From assembly GCF_003369575.1 (NCBI RefSeq), contig NZ_PIOC01000016.1, positions 1 through 64,000 on the forward strand: DNA of 64,000 nt, read 5' to 3'. The translations under genes were made by a program, and so were the position numbers. Positions 54,049 through 62,205 of the stretch are shown one piece after another. The DNA is from Oceanobacillus arenosus. GTDB taxonomy: Bacteria; Bacillota; Bacilli; Bacillales; Amphibacillaceae. Numbering within the stretch: the first letter of the stretch is position 1; each line of letters starts with the position of its first letter. The notes beneath the pieces are model-generated. The model saw only the letters and a program-made list of their open reading frames with translations, made no database searches and was not told the DNA's origin.

Positions 54049-54312
54049 ATGTGGTTAAAAATGAAGTGGAAATTAAGAATACCAATGATGCTTTTCATAT
54101 TTGAACTAGTTTCAGGAATTCATCAATTTTATGCAGATATGTTTATTTTCAAAGAGAATAACTTTCTCAATAGTATTCAATACTTAGGGGCATTGGGAAT
54201 TATATTTTACATACTTGAGAAAACAGGGGTACACGAAAAAAGGGTAAACTTTCTTATTGGCATTTTGTAAATCATAGCAGGATTATTAATAGATTATTTT
54301 ATGGTTAGATAG
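54049..54312 (+). pseudogene. Small membrane-protein gene with an internal stop
   Basis: The frame gives 73 residues with two hydrophobic segments (IPMMLFIFELVSGIHQFYAD and YLGALGIIFYILE) and stops at 54268-54270 within a third hydrophobic stretch. The same frame continues after the stop as IIAGLLIDYFMVR before the next stop at 54310-54312. Repairing one codon would give an 87-residue three-helix protein. There is no clear ribosome site. Either a true 73-residue protein or a gene broken by a point mutation. Confidence 0.35.
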
Positions 54313-54376
54313 TACTTTTTCTATTTAATAATTCAAAAAAATCAGATAATGGAACCCACTTTTAATTGCACTGTTT

Positions 54377-54437
54377 GGTGCTTAACAAAATAGGTAGATC
54401 GTCTTACGCAGATGCATCTTTAGCTAATTATGCAGGT
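54377..54437 (+). repeat. Degenerate 60-bp repeat, copy 2
   Basis: GGTGCTTAACAAAATAGGTA, then GATCGTCTTACGCAGATGCATC and TTTAGCTAATTATGCAGG, matching 53431-53490 in order and spacing. Confidence 0.5.
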
Positions 54438-54638
54438 TTGTTTTAGATGATATTAATTGAGTAGTTTAAAGTGATAAAGCATTCCTACATTACATTGGAA
54501 TGCTTTTTATCTTTGACCAAAATGAAAAGGATATTTCTATAACAACAATAATATAATGAAATATAGTAATATTTTATTGTAATACGATAAATTTTGTAAT
54601 AAAATAAAATTATCAATAAATAAGTGAGGTGCTTTTTA

Positions 54639-55115
54639 ATGAAACGAGGAACAACGATCTTTTTAAAGACAGCTGTTTTTCTTATTAGGGTTTCGGTACT
54701 TGCTTTGTGTGTTTTTTTGCTGCCTTGGTTGGCAAATTATACGGTAGAAATGTTTCCAGAGTTAGCTTATTTACAGTATCCCGTTCTAATCGGTTTGTAT
54801 GTTACTGCGATCCCGCTTTTTATCGCTCTGTATCAGGCAGTAAGACTTTTAAACTACATTGATAATAACGATGCCTTCTCAGAATCATCTGTAAAATCTT
54901 TAAAACTTATAAAGTACTGTGCAATTACTATCAGTATCTTATATGTAATAGGGACGATATTTCTTATGTCACAAAATGCTTTGCATCCTGGGATAGCACT
55001 TATCGGAATTATACTTATTTTTGCATCAGCTGTCATCTCAGTCTTTGCTGGGGTTCTTCAGAAACTATTAAGAAATGCTTTAGATATAAAGTTAGAAAAT
55101 GAATTAACGGTCTGA
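54639..55115 (+). CDS. DUF2975 membrane protein
   Basis: The 158-residue protein has four membrane helices (residues 8-30, 45-65, 90-115, 120-145) and the DUF2975 pattern LLNYIDNNDAFSESSVKSLKLIKYCAI between helices 2 and 3. Members are nearly always followed by a small Cro/C1-type regulator, as here. The function is unknown, and a regulator-controlled envelope role is guessed. The ATG at 54639 follows GAGGTG. Upstream, TATTTTATT (54570-54578) and AATAAAATA (54598-54606) form an inverted repeat that may be the partner's operator. Confidence 0.82.
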   Translation: MKRGTTIFLKTAVFLIRVSVLALCVFLLPWLANYTVEMFPELAYLQYPVLIGLYVTAIPLFIALYQAVRLLNYIDNNDAFSESSVKSLKLIKYCAITISILYVIGTIFLMSQNALHPGIALIGIILIFASAVISVFAGVLQKLLRNALDIKLENELTV

Positions 55116-55125
55116 GGTGAAAACA

Positions 55126-55344
55126 ATGGCAATTGTAATCAATATTGATGTGATGTTAGCGAAAAGGAAAATGAGTGTAACGGAGCTTTCAAATAGGGTT
55201 GGAATAACAATGGCGAATATTTCCATATTGAAAAATGGAAAAGCGAAGGCTATTAGAATATCAACTTTAGAGGCGATCTGTAAAGCTTTGGAATGTCAGC
55301 CTGGTGACATTCTAGAGTACAAGAGCGACATAGATACTGACTAA
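55126..55344 (+). CDS. XRE-family helix-turn-helix regulator (YozG type)
   Basis: The 72-residue single-domain Cro/C1 repressor contains INIDVMLAKRKMSVTELSNR, VGITMANISILKNGKAKAIR (recognition helix) and LEAICKALECQPGDILEYK. This variant regularly pairs with DUF2975 membrane proteins. The ATG at 55126 follows GAGGTG, which overlaps the end of the DUF2975 gene, so both are co-expressed. It probably represses its own operon. Confidence 0.88.
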   Translation: MAIVINIDVMLAKRKMSVTELSNRVGITMANISILKNGKAKAIRISTLEAICKALECQPGDILEYKSDIDTD

Positions 55345-55383
55345 CTAGATTAGACTATTATTAGAATATTTGAGGGTGATTAT

Positions 55384-55829
55384 TTGAGAAAGAGATATAA
55401 AACACTCATACTAATTATTATTGCAATTCTGTTGGTAATTGGATATAAAAAATATTTCTTTACGTTTGATAGTCTTGGTGAAGGTACATATTATAAAGGA
55501 CCTGTAGATTCCCCAAATGGAATATATACGGCTGATTCTTATTTTAAGCATTGGGGTGGTGCAACTGGCGGGGCTAATATATAGGTGGAAATCACTAATA
55601 ATGAAAATAGCGAAGTGCAAACTATTAATTATAGCGATGGAAAAGCAACTTTTCTATGGGATGGAATGGTGATAACGCCATCTATATAAGAAATGACGAA
55701 GGTCCTGAATATCCAGATTCTGATAGAAGTATAGAGATTATAATTGGATAGGAAATTTATGATGAAAGTGGACGAGCTTGTGATAGTTGGATAATGATAG
55801 ATGAATATGAAACTTGTTATCAAAACTAA
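55384..55829 (+). pseudogene. Decayed DUF5412-like membrane-anchored protein gene
   Basis: The frame begins with an N-terminal anchor (TLILIIIAILLVIGY) and reads FTFDSLGEGTYYKGPVDSPN and GIYTADSYFKHWGGATGGAN, then hits TAG at 55582-55584. The same frame continues VEITNNENSEVQTINYSDGK ATFLWDG, and after a one-base shift near 55668 reads DNAIYIRNDEGPEYPDSDRS, a second TAG at 55749-55751, then EIYDESGRACDSWIM and DEYETCYQN to a final TAA. These blocks are those of an otherwise intact family (DUF5412, from memory). Two stops and one frameshift mark it as a recent pseudogene. Confidence 0.7.
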
Positions 55830-56172
55830 TGCTTCTTATTCAACGATAGCACTTTACTTAAAGAAGGAGGGGAAAGTGTATAACATCTGGGTTTTGATTT
55901 ACAATAAGTTTGTAAAGAACACCACTTAAGCAAAAAGGGAGATAGTTAATATCTAACGGGTTCTCTTCAGAGGTGCAAACAAAAATTATATCAATTCGCA
56001 CCCAAAAAGGCATTTAAAGCGTATATCAATTAGCCTTAATTTTAGCTTTACGATTTCGCAAAAATTTCATTATAATTTTATGTAACCATCAATTTGTATT
56101 TCATTTTGTTGGTCTTTTTCTGTTGCAAAAAATAAAGCATTATTTCACACATAATGTAATTTATATATTGCA
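55830..56172. other. Intergenic region without a recognised gene
   Basis: AT-rich spacer. Small inverted repeats are visible (GGTGC ... GCACC around 55971-56002) but no long stem with a T tract. Nothing coding was supported. It leads into the operator of the next regulator. Confidence 0.3.
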
Positions 56173-56215
56173 AAATGTAACATATACTATATAATGTAAT
56201 ATATATGTTACATTT
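56173..56215. promoter_or_regulatory. Probable autoregulatory operator of the XRE-membrane pair
   Basis: AAATGTAACATATA (56173-56186) and TATATGTTACATTT (56202-56215) form a perfect 14-bp inverted repeat with a 15-base centre that holds a -10 box TATAAT (56190-56195). Additional ATGTAA direct copies lie at 56153 and 56193. A repressor bound to both arms would cover the promoter. Confidence 0.6.
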
Positions 56216-56232
56216 ATGGAGGAGTTGATTTT

Positions 56233-56451
56233 GTGAAAAATAAAATAAAAATCGCTCGAGTGTCGATGGACCTCACCCAACAACAATTGGCTGATAAAGT
56301 CGGTGTCACAAGACAGACAATTAGTTTAATTGAAAAAGGTAAGTACAATCCGTCGTTAAAACTTTGCCTCCAAATTTGCTATACAGTTAACAAAACATTA
56401 GATGAATTATTTTGGTTAGAAAGGGAGGAGTGGAGAAATGGAAAAAATTAA
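56233..56451 (+). CDS. XRE-family helix-turn-helix regulator
   Basis: The 72-residue Cro/C1-type protein contains KNKIKIARVSMDLTQQQLAD, KVGVTRQTISLIEKGKYNPS (helix-turn-helix) and LCLQICYTVNKTLDELFW. This is the YozG/PlcR-N-like single-domain class that often sits upstream of a small membrane protein. The start is GTG behind GGAGGAG. It overlaps the next gene by 14 bases. The palindromic operator just upstream suggests autorepression. Confidence 0.9.
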   Translation: MKNKIKIARVSMDLTQQQLADKVGVTRQTISLIEKGKYNPSLKLCLQICYTVNKTLDELFWLEREEWRNGKN

Positions 56452-56863
56452 AGATGAACGACTCAAACTGAAAAACTTGAAAAACATTCGTATTGCCTAT
56501 GTTATTCAAACACTTGGAATCATCGCAATTTTAGGTTATGACTTTGTGACAAAAGGGATCAATGGAATGACCGATAACCCCTTATGGTTCGTTTTTATCA
56601 TTACTACCATTGTAACTGCTTATTTATCTATGAATATTAGCGTAGATCACGAAGGCGAGAAGAAAGATCCGAAAAAAGGACTAAAAATACATTTAATTGT
56701 ATTAGTGTCCATTTGTGTAACTTCTGCAATACTCTTGCCTCTTATTGATGAATTTAATATAATCAACGTGCTTTTAATACCTGGAATCTTTTTTGTCTGT
56801 GGATTAGCACCTATTTTATATCTTTATCGATTGAGGAAGAAGAAAAATGAAGATACGGAATAA
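56438..56863 (+). CDS. Membrane protein paired with XRE regulator
   Basis: The 141-residue protein has four helices: IRIAYVIQTLGIIAILGYDF, PLWFVFIITTIVTAYLSMNI, IHLIVLVSICVTSAILLPL and VLLIPGIFFVCGLAPILYLY, with a conserved-looking loop DHEGEKKDPKKGLK. It is commonly encoded directly after a small XRE regulator in Bacilli; its function is unknown. AGGGAGGAG lies before the ATG inside the end of the regulator gene, giving translational coupling. Confidence 0.8.
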   Translation: MEKIKDERLKLKNLKNIRIAYVIQTLGIIAILGYDFVTKGINGMTDNPLWFVFIITTIVTAYLSMNISVDHEGEKKDPKKGLKIHLIVLVSICVTSAILLPLIDEFNIINVLLIPGIFFVCGLAPILYLYRLRKKKNEDTE

Positions 56864-57013
56864 GTTATAGGGGGAGAGTTAGGAAGTTTTTAACTGCTTA
56901 ACTCTTTCTAAGCCACTACTTTATTTTATTGGAAAAGTATATCGGCGATGATTGGTAGGTTCTTTCTTATTGTGATTAGCCTATTATATCTTTTTTCTAG
57001 AAAAACATAAAAA

Positions 57014-57313
57014 TATATAGAAAAAGACATCCTTTTTGGTGAAATAGAAGCACTACAATTATTGTTAGAACATCTATGTGAGACTTTATCAAAAGAGTTG
57101 CTTATTACAGATAATCAAATATAAAGATTTTTGGATATCTTTTTTGAAAAAATGCCTCCTTATTTGAAAAAAGCAATGCAAATCAGTCGCGATTCGTAGT
57201 AAAAAAGTCCTTGGTTCCTTGAAAATCCAATAAAATATCACGCTTTTTGGGGTGCGGAAGTTGAGTATTTAATTATTTACTGCGATTATCAAATAAGACA
57301 GTCGTTTTGCTAA
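57014..57313 (+). pseudogene. Decayed gene, about 100 codons with internal stops
   Basis: One continuous frame reads DILFGEIEALQLLLEHLCET and LSKELLITDNQI, a TAA, RFLDIFFEKMPPYLKKAMQI, a TAG-TAA pair, then KSPWFLENPIKYHAFWGAEV and YLIIYCDYQIRQSF before TAA. Amino-acid use is protein-like throughout, with three stops and no start codon context. I cannot name the family. It lies in the 640-base gap between the XRE pair and the lipoprotein. Confidence 0.4.
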
Positions 57314-57506
57314 AGTCGCAGTTAATTAAATGAGATTATGCAATTGAAAGAGGAGAATAATTGTTCTTTGTAGAAGTATCAATAATAAAAATTAAGACCC
57401 AATGCCATAAAAATATCTTGTAAGAAGTTTAATTGAAAAAAGGCAAGGTAAATATGGTAGAATAATTAAAAGAGATATTAAATTCAATTAATTAGGGGGG
57501 TCCTCT

Positions 57507-58289
57507 ATGAAAATGAAAGTGTTTTCAATTTTAACCTTTTTTATCATTTTTATGTTTTTCCTAACAGCTTGTTCAAACAACAGCGAAGGTACAAATGTAA
57601 CTGATGAACAAATAACAACAGTAGAAGAGGCAATTGTTAGGACATCCGAATTGGATAATGGAAGATACATCGTTCTGTATGGACAAGGTGACAAATCTGA
57701 TGAAAAAGCCCTGTTTGAAGAAGGTACTTTTGTTGCCCAGAACAATCAATTAGATTGGCAAATGAAGTATCTAAATGGTGCTGAAATAGAAGTCATGCAA
57801 AAAGATGGCGTTCAATACCAATTATTCCCAGGAGAATCAGAATGGCAAAAAGTTGAAGGGCAAGCTTTTTCATCAAATATTACTTCGCTCATGGACTTAG
57901 AATTAAGTATGGAAGATATTGAATCCGTTAACGTAACAAAAGAAGATGGTGTAACAACGTACGAATTTACTTTTAACGATAATTACCTAAAATCTCTTGC
58001 AAATGAATTAGTTAGTGATTCAAAAGAGCAATTGACAACCGCTAAAGAGCAAAACAATGAACAAATGATTGATTATTGGGAGATGACTTTGGAATACCAC
58101 GAAAGTTTCAAGTATATAGACTCTAAAGTTTCATTATTCATCAATGATGCTGGTGTTGTAGTAAAATATTTAAATGATGGAACGTTGGATTCTATGAATA
58201 TGTCATCAAATAAAATTGAAACTACCTCAAGTAAAGTTGAAATAGAAATTACTGATTATAACACAGGTGATATCGCTATTGAGTTATAA
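57507..58289 (+). CDS. Lipoprotein of unknown function
   Basis: The 260-residue precursor has signal peptide IFMFFLTACSNNS with the lipobox Cys. The mature protein is acidic with beta-rich segments: NGRYIVLYGQGDKSDEKALF, LDWQMKYLNGAEIEVMQKDG, QYQLFPGESEWQKVEG and YIDSKVSLFINDAGVVVKYL. The layout (a probe-like beta fold measuring a side chain) recalls LppX/LolA-like or DUF6612 lipoproteins, but this is uncertain. AGGGGGG precedes the ATG. It is the last gene of the accessory segment before the sufB-end remnant. Confidence 0.75.
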   Translation: MKMKVFSILTFFIIFMFFLTACSNNSEGTNVTDEQITTVEEAIVRTSELDNGRYIVLYGQGDKSDEKALFEEGTFVAQNNQLDWQMKYLNGAEIEVMQKDGVQYQLFPGESEWQKVEGQAFSSNITSLMDLELSMEDIESVNVTKEDGVTTYEFTFNDNYLKSLANELVSDSKEQLTTAKEQNNEQMIDYWEMTLEYHESFKYIDSKVSLFINDAGVVVKYLNDGTLDSMNMSSNKIETTSSKVEIEITDYNTGDIAIEL

Positions 58290-58439
58290 ATCACCCCAGC
58301 CACTCTAGATAATGTGACTTTAATCTTATCCCGATTGTTTTCATGTCTTCTTTAATACAAAAAAATTTCTAGCATATCATATAATCGATAGGCTAACGCA
58401 ATGAAAATAGAAAACATAAGGAACATGAGAAATGTATTT

Positions 58440-58530
58440 ATCAGAGTAAATTAATCAAGTTTGAAATGCAAAGGTCTATCGGGTAAGTAATTAAAAACCT
58501 TGATGCAGAAGTGTTTGCATCAAGGTTTTT
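58440..58530 (+). pseudogene. Remnant of the sufB 3' end plus terminator
   Basis: Codons read KLIKFEMQRSIG-stop, against [16 protein letters not shown] at the real sufB end. The following hairpin (AAAAACCTTGATGCA 58493-58507 with TGCATCAAGGTTTTT 58516-58530) has the same layout and loop wording (GTGTTTG) as the sufB terminator. Nothing of sufB further upstream is recognisable. It still provides a good terminator for the lipoprotein gene. Confidence 0.6.
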
Positions 58531-58597
58531 GGAGAATTATCTTTCCTGCTATAAATGTTCCTTTTCCACTGCGCAAAAGAAACAATATAAGAAGTCA

Positions 58598-59140
58598 TCA
58601 CCGATTATTAATTCCTCGCTGCAGATAAATCATTTCCTCAGCAAGTTTTTCAATCCGATCAACAATATCCTGATTTATAATTTCATCACTATCTTCATTA
58701 AAGGATTCATTATGGATATAGACATTGCCTGTTGGAATTAAACCTTTAAAATAAGAAAGGACAGGCTTTAATTGATACTCTGGCACTAGAAAATGCTTGT
58801 TCGACCATCCAGTTGCCACTATACCTGTAACTTTATATTTAAATGCATTTTCTGGCAGAAGATCTAAAAGATTTTTTAGTGCCCCCGAAATAGACGCTTG
58901 ATAAATTGGCGTGCCAAAGATTAAAAAATCTGCTGATAAGATTTTTTTAACAACAGATATCGTGTCATCATTATAAAGTGCGAGGGGGGCGCCGACAGAA
59001 AATTCGATGTCATATTCTCGTAAATCAATTAATTCTGTCTTAATGGATGAATCAAGACGCCGAGCCGCAACTAACACATCGTTAACTGCTAGTGCGGTTT
59101 TCTCGCCAGCTAGTGCTCCTGATATTCCAACTAGTTTCAT
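58598..59140 (-). CDS. NADPH-dependent FMN reductase family protein
   Basis: The 180-residue flavodoxin-fold protein contains KLVGISGALAGEKTALAVND (phosphate loop), LIDLREYDIEFSVG, LIFGTPIYQASISGALKNLL and DLLPENAFKYKVTGIVATGW. It belongs to the SsuE/MsuE/YhdA group and would supply reduced flavin or reduce quinones and azo compounds. I start at the ATG at 59140 behind GAGGTAG; the frame extends 22 codons further without a site. It lies opposite the yun genes and adjacent to the accessory segment. Confidence 0.86.
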   Translation of the reverse strand: MKLVGISGALAGEKTALAVNDVLVAARRLDSSIKTELIDLREYDIEFSVGAPLALYNDDTISVVKKILSADFLIFGTPIYQASISGALKNLLDLLPENAFKYKVTGIVATGWSNKHFLVPEYQLKPVLSYFKGLIPTGNVYIHNESFNEDSDEIINQDIVDRIEKLAEEMIYLQRGINNR

Positions 59141-59424
59141 TATTACTACCTCACAATTTATTATTATTAACGTTGAATTGCATATATTTACCAGCAAATT
59201 CAGCATTTGATTCTTATATTTTCATATTACTCTTCAATATTATGCAAATAATCTAGTCATAATGACTGAAGCTTAACTTAACTGGAAATTCCATGCAACT
59301 AATTTGCTTAGGGAGTACCATATCAATGCACAACACTCTCTCTGAATTAATTTCAATTCATTAGGAATCGCGAACAAATAATGCTACTATTAATATAAGT
59401 AAATTTAGATCGAAGGGTTGCTTT

Positions 59425-60243
59425 TTGGTTTTTCTTGTTTGTTTATTAATCGGTATTATGACAGCATTTATTGGCGCTGTGGCTGGAATAGGTGGGGGAG
59501 TTATATTAGTTCCAAGCTTATTTTTCATGCAAAGTATTTCAGAGGACTTTTCTTGGGCAACTCCACAGGCAATTGTCGGCATTTCGTTAGTTACCATGAT
59601 ATTTACCGGCTTATCCTCTACACTGACTTACGTGAAGGGTAAACGGATTGATTACCGAACTGGAGTATTATTTTTGATCGGCAGTATTCCTGGCGGGGCA
59701 GTTGGGGCATGGCTAAATCAATTTATTAATGCAGATGTGTTTTTGCTTTATTTTGGTATGATAATGATTGCGATATCGCTATTAATGTTTATTAAGAGGA
59801 ACCGTTCTATAACGACATTAGATACTAAGATGAGCGGCGTGCGCAGCATTACATTGCATGGGATAAACTACCAGTACCGTATTCCTGTATTAGGTGCAAT
59901 TATTCTTTCACTCTGTGTTGGAATTCTCTCGGGATTATTTGGTATTGGTGGTGGTTCGATTATCGTGCCAGCAATGATTCTGTTATTCAGTGTTCCGGCG
60001 CACATTGCCACTGCAACCTCGATGTTTATGATTTTTTTTGTCAGTATAACAGGTTCGATAACCCATCTTGCATTAGGGAATATCCTTTGGGAGTATGCGA
60101 TATTCTTCATACCTGGCGCATGGATTGGTGGCAGAATAGGTGCATGGCTAAATCAGCGATTACCAGGAAAAATGCTAGAATGGATATTGCGAATACTGCT
60201 TATTATTATTGGAATTCGGATGATTTTTCAAGGACTTGCATAA
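59425..60243 (+). CDS. yunE: TauE/SafE family membrane exporter (YunE-like)
   Basis: The 272-residue protein has about eight helices in two halves, each with the family motif: TAFIGAVAGIGGGVILVPSL and LSGLFGIGGGSIIVPAMILL. The TauE/SafE family exports sulfite, sulfoacetate or related organosulfur anions. It starts at a TTG behind AAGGG. Neighbours yunD and yunC are in the same relation as in B. subtilis, hence the symbol, although the substrate is not shown. Confidence 0.86.
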   Translation: MVFLVCLLIGIMTAFIGAVAGIGGGVILVPSLFFMQSISEDFSWATPQAIVGISLVTMIFTGLSSTLTYVKGKRIDYRTGVLFLIGSIPGGAVGAWLNQFINADVFLLYFGMIMIAISLLMFIKRNRSITTLDTKMSGVRSITLHGINYQYRIPVLGAIILSLCVGILSGLFGIGGGSIIVPAMILLFSVPAHIATATSMFMIFFVSITGSITHLALGNILWEYAIFFIPGAWIGGRIGAWLNQRLPGKMLEWILRILLIIIGIRMIFQGLA

Positions 60244-60255
60244 GGAGCATGAAGA

Positions 60256-61659
60256 ATGGAAGAGAAATTATTTATCTATTATACAAATGACTTTCATAGC
60301 AATTTTGAACAATGGCCCAGAGTGGCTGGATTTCTAGAAGAAGCAAAATCGAATAGGAGAGAGCGTGGTGAGCCGTACTGGATCTTCGATATCGGGGACC
60401 ATGTTGATCGTGTCCATCCGATATCCGAAGCATCAATGGGGAAGGCAAATATTCAATTAATGAGTCAATTAGGCTATGATCTTGTGACGATTGGCAATAA
60501 CGAGGGAATCACCTTATCACATGATGATTTATATCATCTTTATGATCAGGCGGATTTTGACGTTGTATGCTCGAATCTACATAGTTTGGATGAACAGGAA
60601 CCCGATTGGTTAAAACAAAATAAAATCATTGAAACGGATAGTGGTATAAAAATAGGTGTCATTGGGTTAACTGCTCCATTTAATGACTATTATGATCTAC
60701 TGAACTGGCATGTTTCTCCCCAATACGAGGCACTGGATAAGTATGTAAAACAGCTAAAGCAGTCTGCAGATATCATTATTCTATTATCCCATCTTGGCAT
60801 TAGTGAGGACCAGGAAATTGCTAGAAGATACGCGGATATTGATTTGATTATCGGCGGACATACCCATCATCTGCTCAGAACAGGGGAAAATATCAATCAG
60901 ACGTTGATAACTGCTGCAGGGAAGCATAGCTATTTTATTGGTGAAGTCATGTTAACGTGGGATCATGAGCTGCATAAGCTTGTAAAAAAAGAAGCATATG
61001 CAACCAACATTAGCGAGGTACCCAAAGATTTAGTGACCGAACAAATATTGTACCAAATGCAAGTGAAAGCGGATCAACAATTAGGAAAGCCAATCGTACA
61101 TCTTGAAGAACCAATTGAAGTAAAGTGGTTCCAGGATACGAAGATTTTAAAGGAATTAACGAATACATTAAAAGAGTGGACGATGGCGGATTGTGCGATG
61201 CTGAATGCGGGGCTATTACTCGATGAATTACCAGCAGGGGATATTACTTATGGCGATGTGCACCGAATTTGTCCACATCCAATCAATCCAGTTGTTGTTG
61301 AACTTCGTGGCAATGAATTATTAGAGGTGATTCGAGCGGCATTTACGAAGGATTTCATGGAGCTAAAGCTGAAGGGATTCGGCTTCCGTGGCGAGGTACT
61401 TGGAAGAATGATGTTTTCAAGTATTCAGGTGGAAACTGCTTTTCGTGATAATGGTGAAGAATACGTTGTCGATGCGGTATTTGACGGGGGTATTCCCTTT
61501 GATGCCGAACGAACATATACGGTGGCAACTGCTGATACATTTACATTCGGTCGATTGCTGCCGGAAATTGCAAGGTCGGAAACGAAACATTATTTTCTTC
61601 CCGAATTCTTACGTGACCTATTAGCAGCGACATTACGGGACAAATTTGCAATGGAATAA
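60256..61659 (+). CDS. yunD: Metallophosphatase / 5'-nucleotidase (YunD-like)
   Basis: The 467-residue protein has an N-terminal calcineurin-like phosphoesterase domain: IYYTNDFHSNFEQWPRVAGF (metal Asp and His), DIGDHVDRVHP, TIGNNEGITLSHDD (GN[HE] motif) and IIGGHTHHLLRTGENINQTL (GHTH metal histidines). The C-terminal 5'-nucleotidase domain contains LNAGLLLDELPAGDITYGDV. It has no signal peptide, so it is a cytoplasmic nucleotidase, unlike secreted UshA-type enzymes. It starts 13 bases after yunE behind AAGGAG. Confidence 0.92.
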   Translation: MEEKLFIYYTNDFHSNFEQWPRVAGFLEEAKSNRRERGEPYWIFDIGDHVDRVHPISEASMGKANIQLMSQLGYDLVTIGNNEGITLSHDDLYHLYDQADFDVVCSNLHSLDEQEPDWLKQNKIIETDSGIKIGVIGLTAPFNDYYDLLNWHVSPQYEALDKYVKQLKQSADIIILLSHLGISEDQEIARRYADIDLIIGGHTHHLLRTGENINQTLITAAGKHSYFIGEVMLTWDHELHKLVKKEAYATNISEVPKDLVTEQILYQMQVKADQQLGKPIVHLEEPIEVKWFQDTKILKELTNTLKEWTMADCAMLNAGLLLDELPAGDITYGDVHRICPHPINPVVVELRGNELLEVIRAAFTKDFMELKLKGFGFRGEVLGRMMFSSIQVETAFRDNGEEYVVDAVFDGGIPFDAERTYTVATADTFTFGRLLPEIARSETKHYFLPEFLRDLLAATLRDKFAME

Positions 61660-61751
61660 ATGGGTTGCCTTGCATCAATTTACATGAGTGACATTTTGCT
61701 AGTCTAATGCATACAGATATAGTGTATCTTGCAAAGGAGGCGCGTTTACTC

Positions 61752-62060
61752 ATGATTACGGTGAATCCACTAGAGGTTGACGGCATGTTTTTCACAGCAA
61801 TTACGGTTGAGCTGCCAAAGACGAATTTATTAATGATTTCCAATGACATCGGATATATTATGTGTGCAGCACTTGATGTCGATATCTTTAATGAAATTCC
61901 GAAATTAATGGAACGGAAAGTGATTGCTGGCCGAGCAGTAGGGGTAAGAACGATTGATGAATTACTAAATGCACCACTGGAAAAAATAACGGATGCCTCA
62001 AAGGCTTATGGCTGGGAAGTTGGCATGACCGGTAGAGATGCACTCGTTAACATATCATAA
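61752..62060 (+). CDS. yunC: DUF1805 protein (YunC-like)
   Basis: The 102-residue protein contains DGMFFTAITVELPKTNLLMI, IGYIMCAALDVDIFNEIPKL and GRAVGVRTIDELLNAPLEKI, the DUF1805/YunC fold. The B. subtilis ortholog has a solved structure but an unknown role. I start at the ATG at 61752 behind AAAGGAGG; an ATG at 61707 lies further upstream without a site. It is in line with yunD and yunE and followed by a terminator. Confidence 0.88.
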   Translation: MITVNPLEVDGMFFTAITVELPKTNLLMISNDIGYIMCAALDVDIFNEIPKLMERKVIAGRAVGVRTIDELLNAPLEKITDASKAYGWEVGMTGRDALVNIS

Positions 62061-62063
62061 ATT

Positions 62064-62097
62064 AAATGTCTTCCATATTCGGGAGACATTTTTCTTT
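62064..62097 (+). terminator. Terminator after yunC
   Basis: AAATGTCTTCC (62064-62074) pairs with GGGAGACATTT, followed by TTTCTTTT. Confidence 0.8.
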
Positions 62098-62205
62098 TAG
62101 GTAAAGGTCATAAATAGTGAGATTGTCCACGTGCCTAATGGAAACGGAAATTTAATTCTATCCCTCTTGAAACAAGCATAAGCTTTTTCTAGGGGGGATT
62201 GTTTT

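Noticed and set aside
55384-55829. UAG recoding (read-through) in the DUF5412-like gene
   Set aside because: Two TAG codons in one gene invite the idea, but an additional frameshift shows the gene is simply broken.
58511-58741. 76-residue plus-strand ORF opposite the FMN reductase end
   Set aside because: It is antisense to a well supported gene and begins inside the terminator hairpin.
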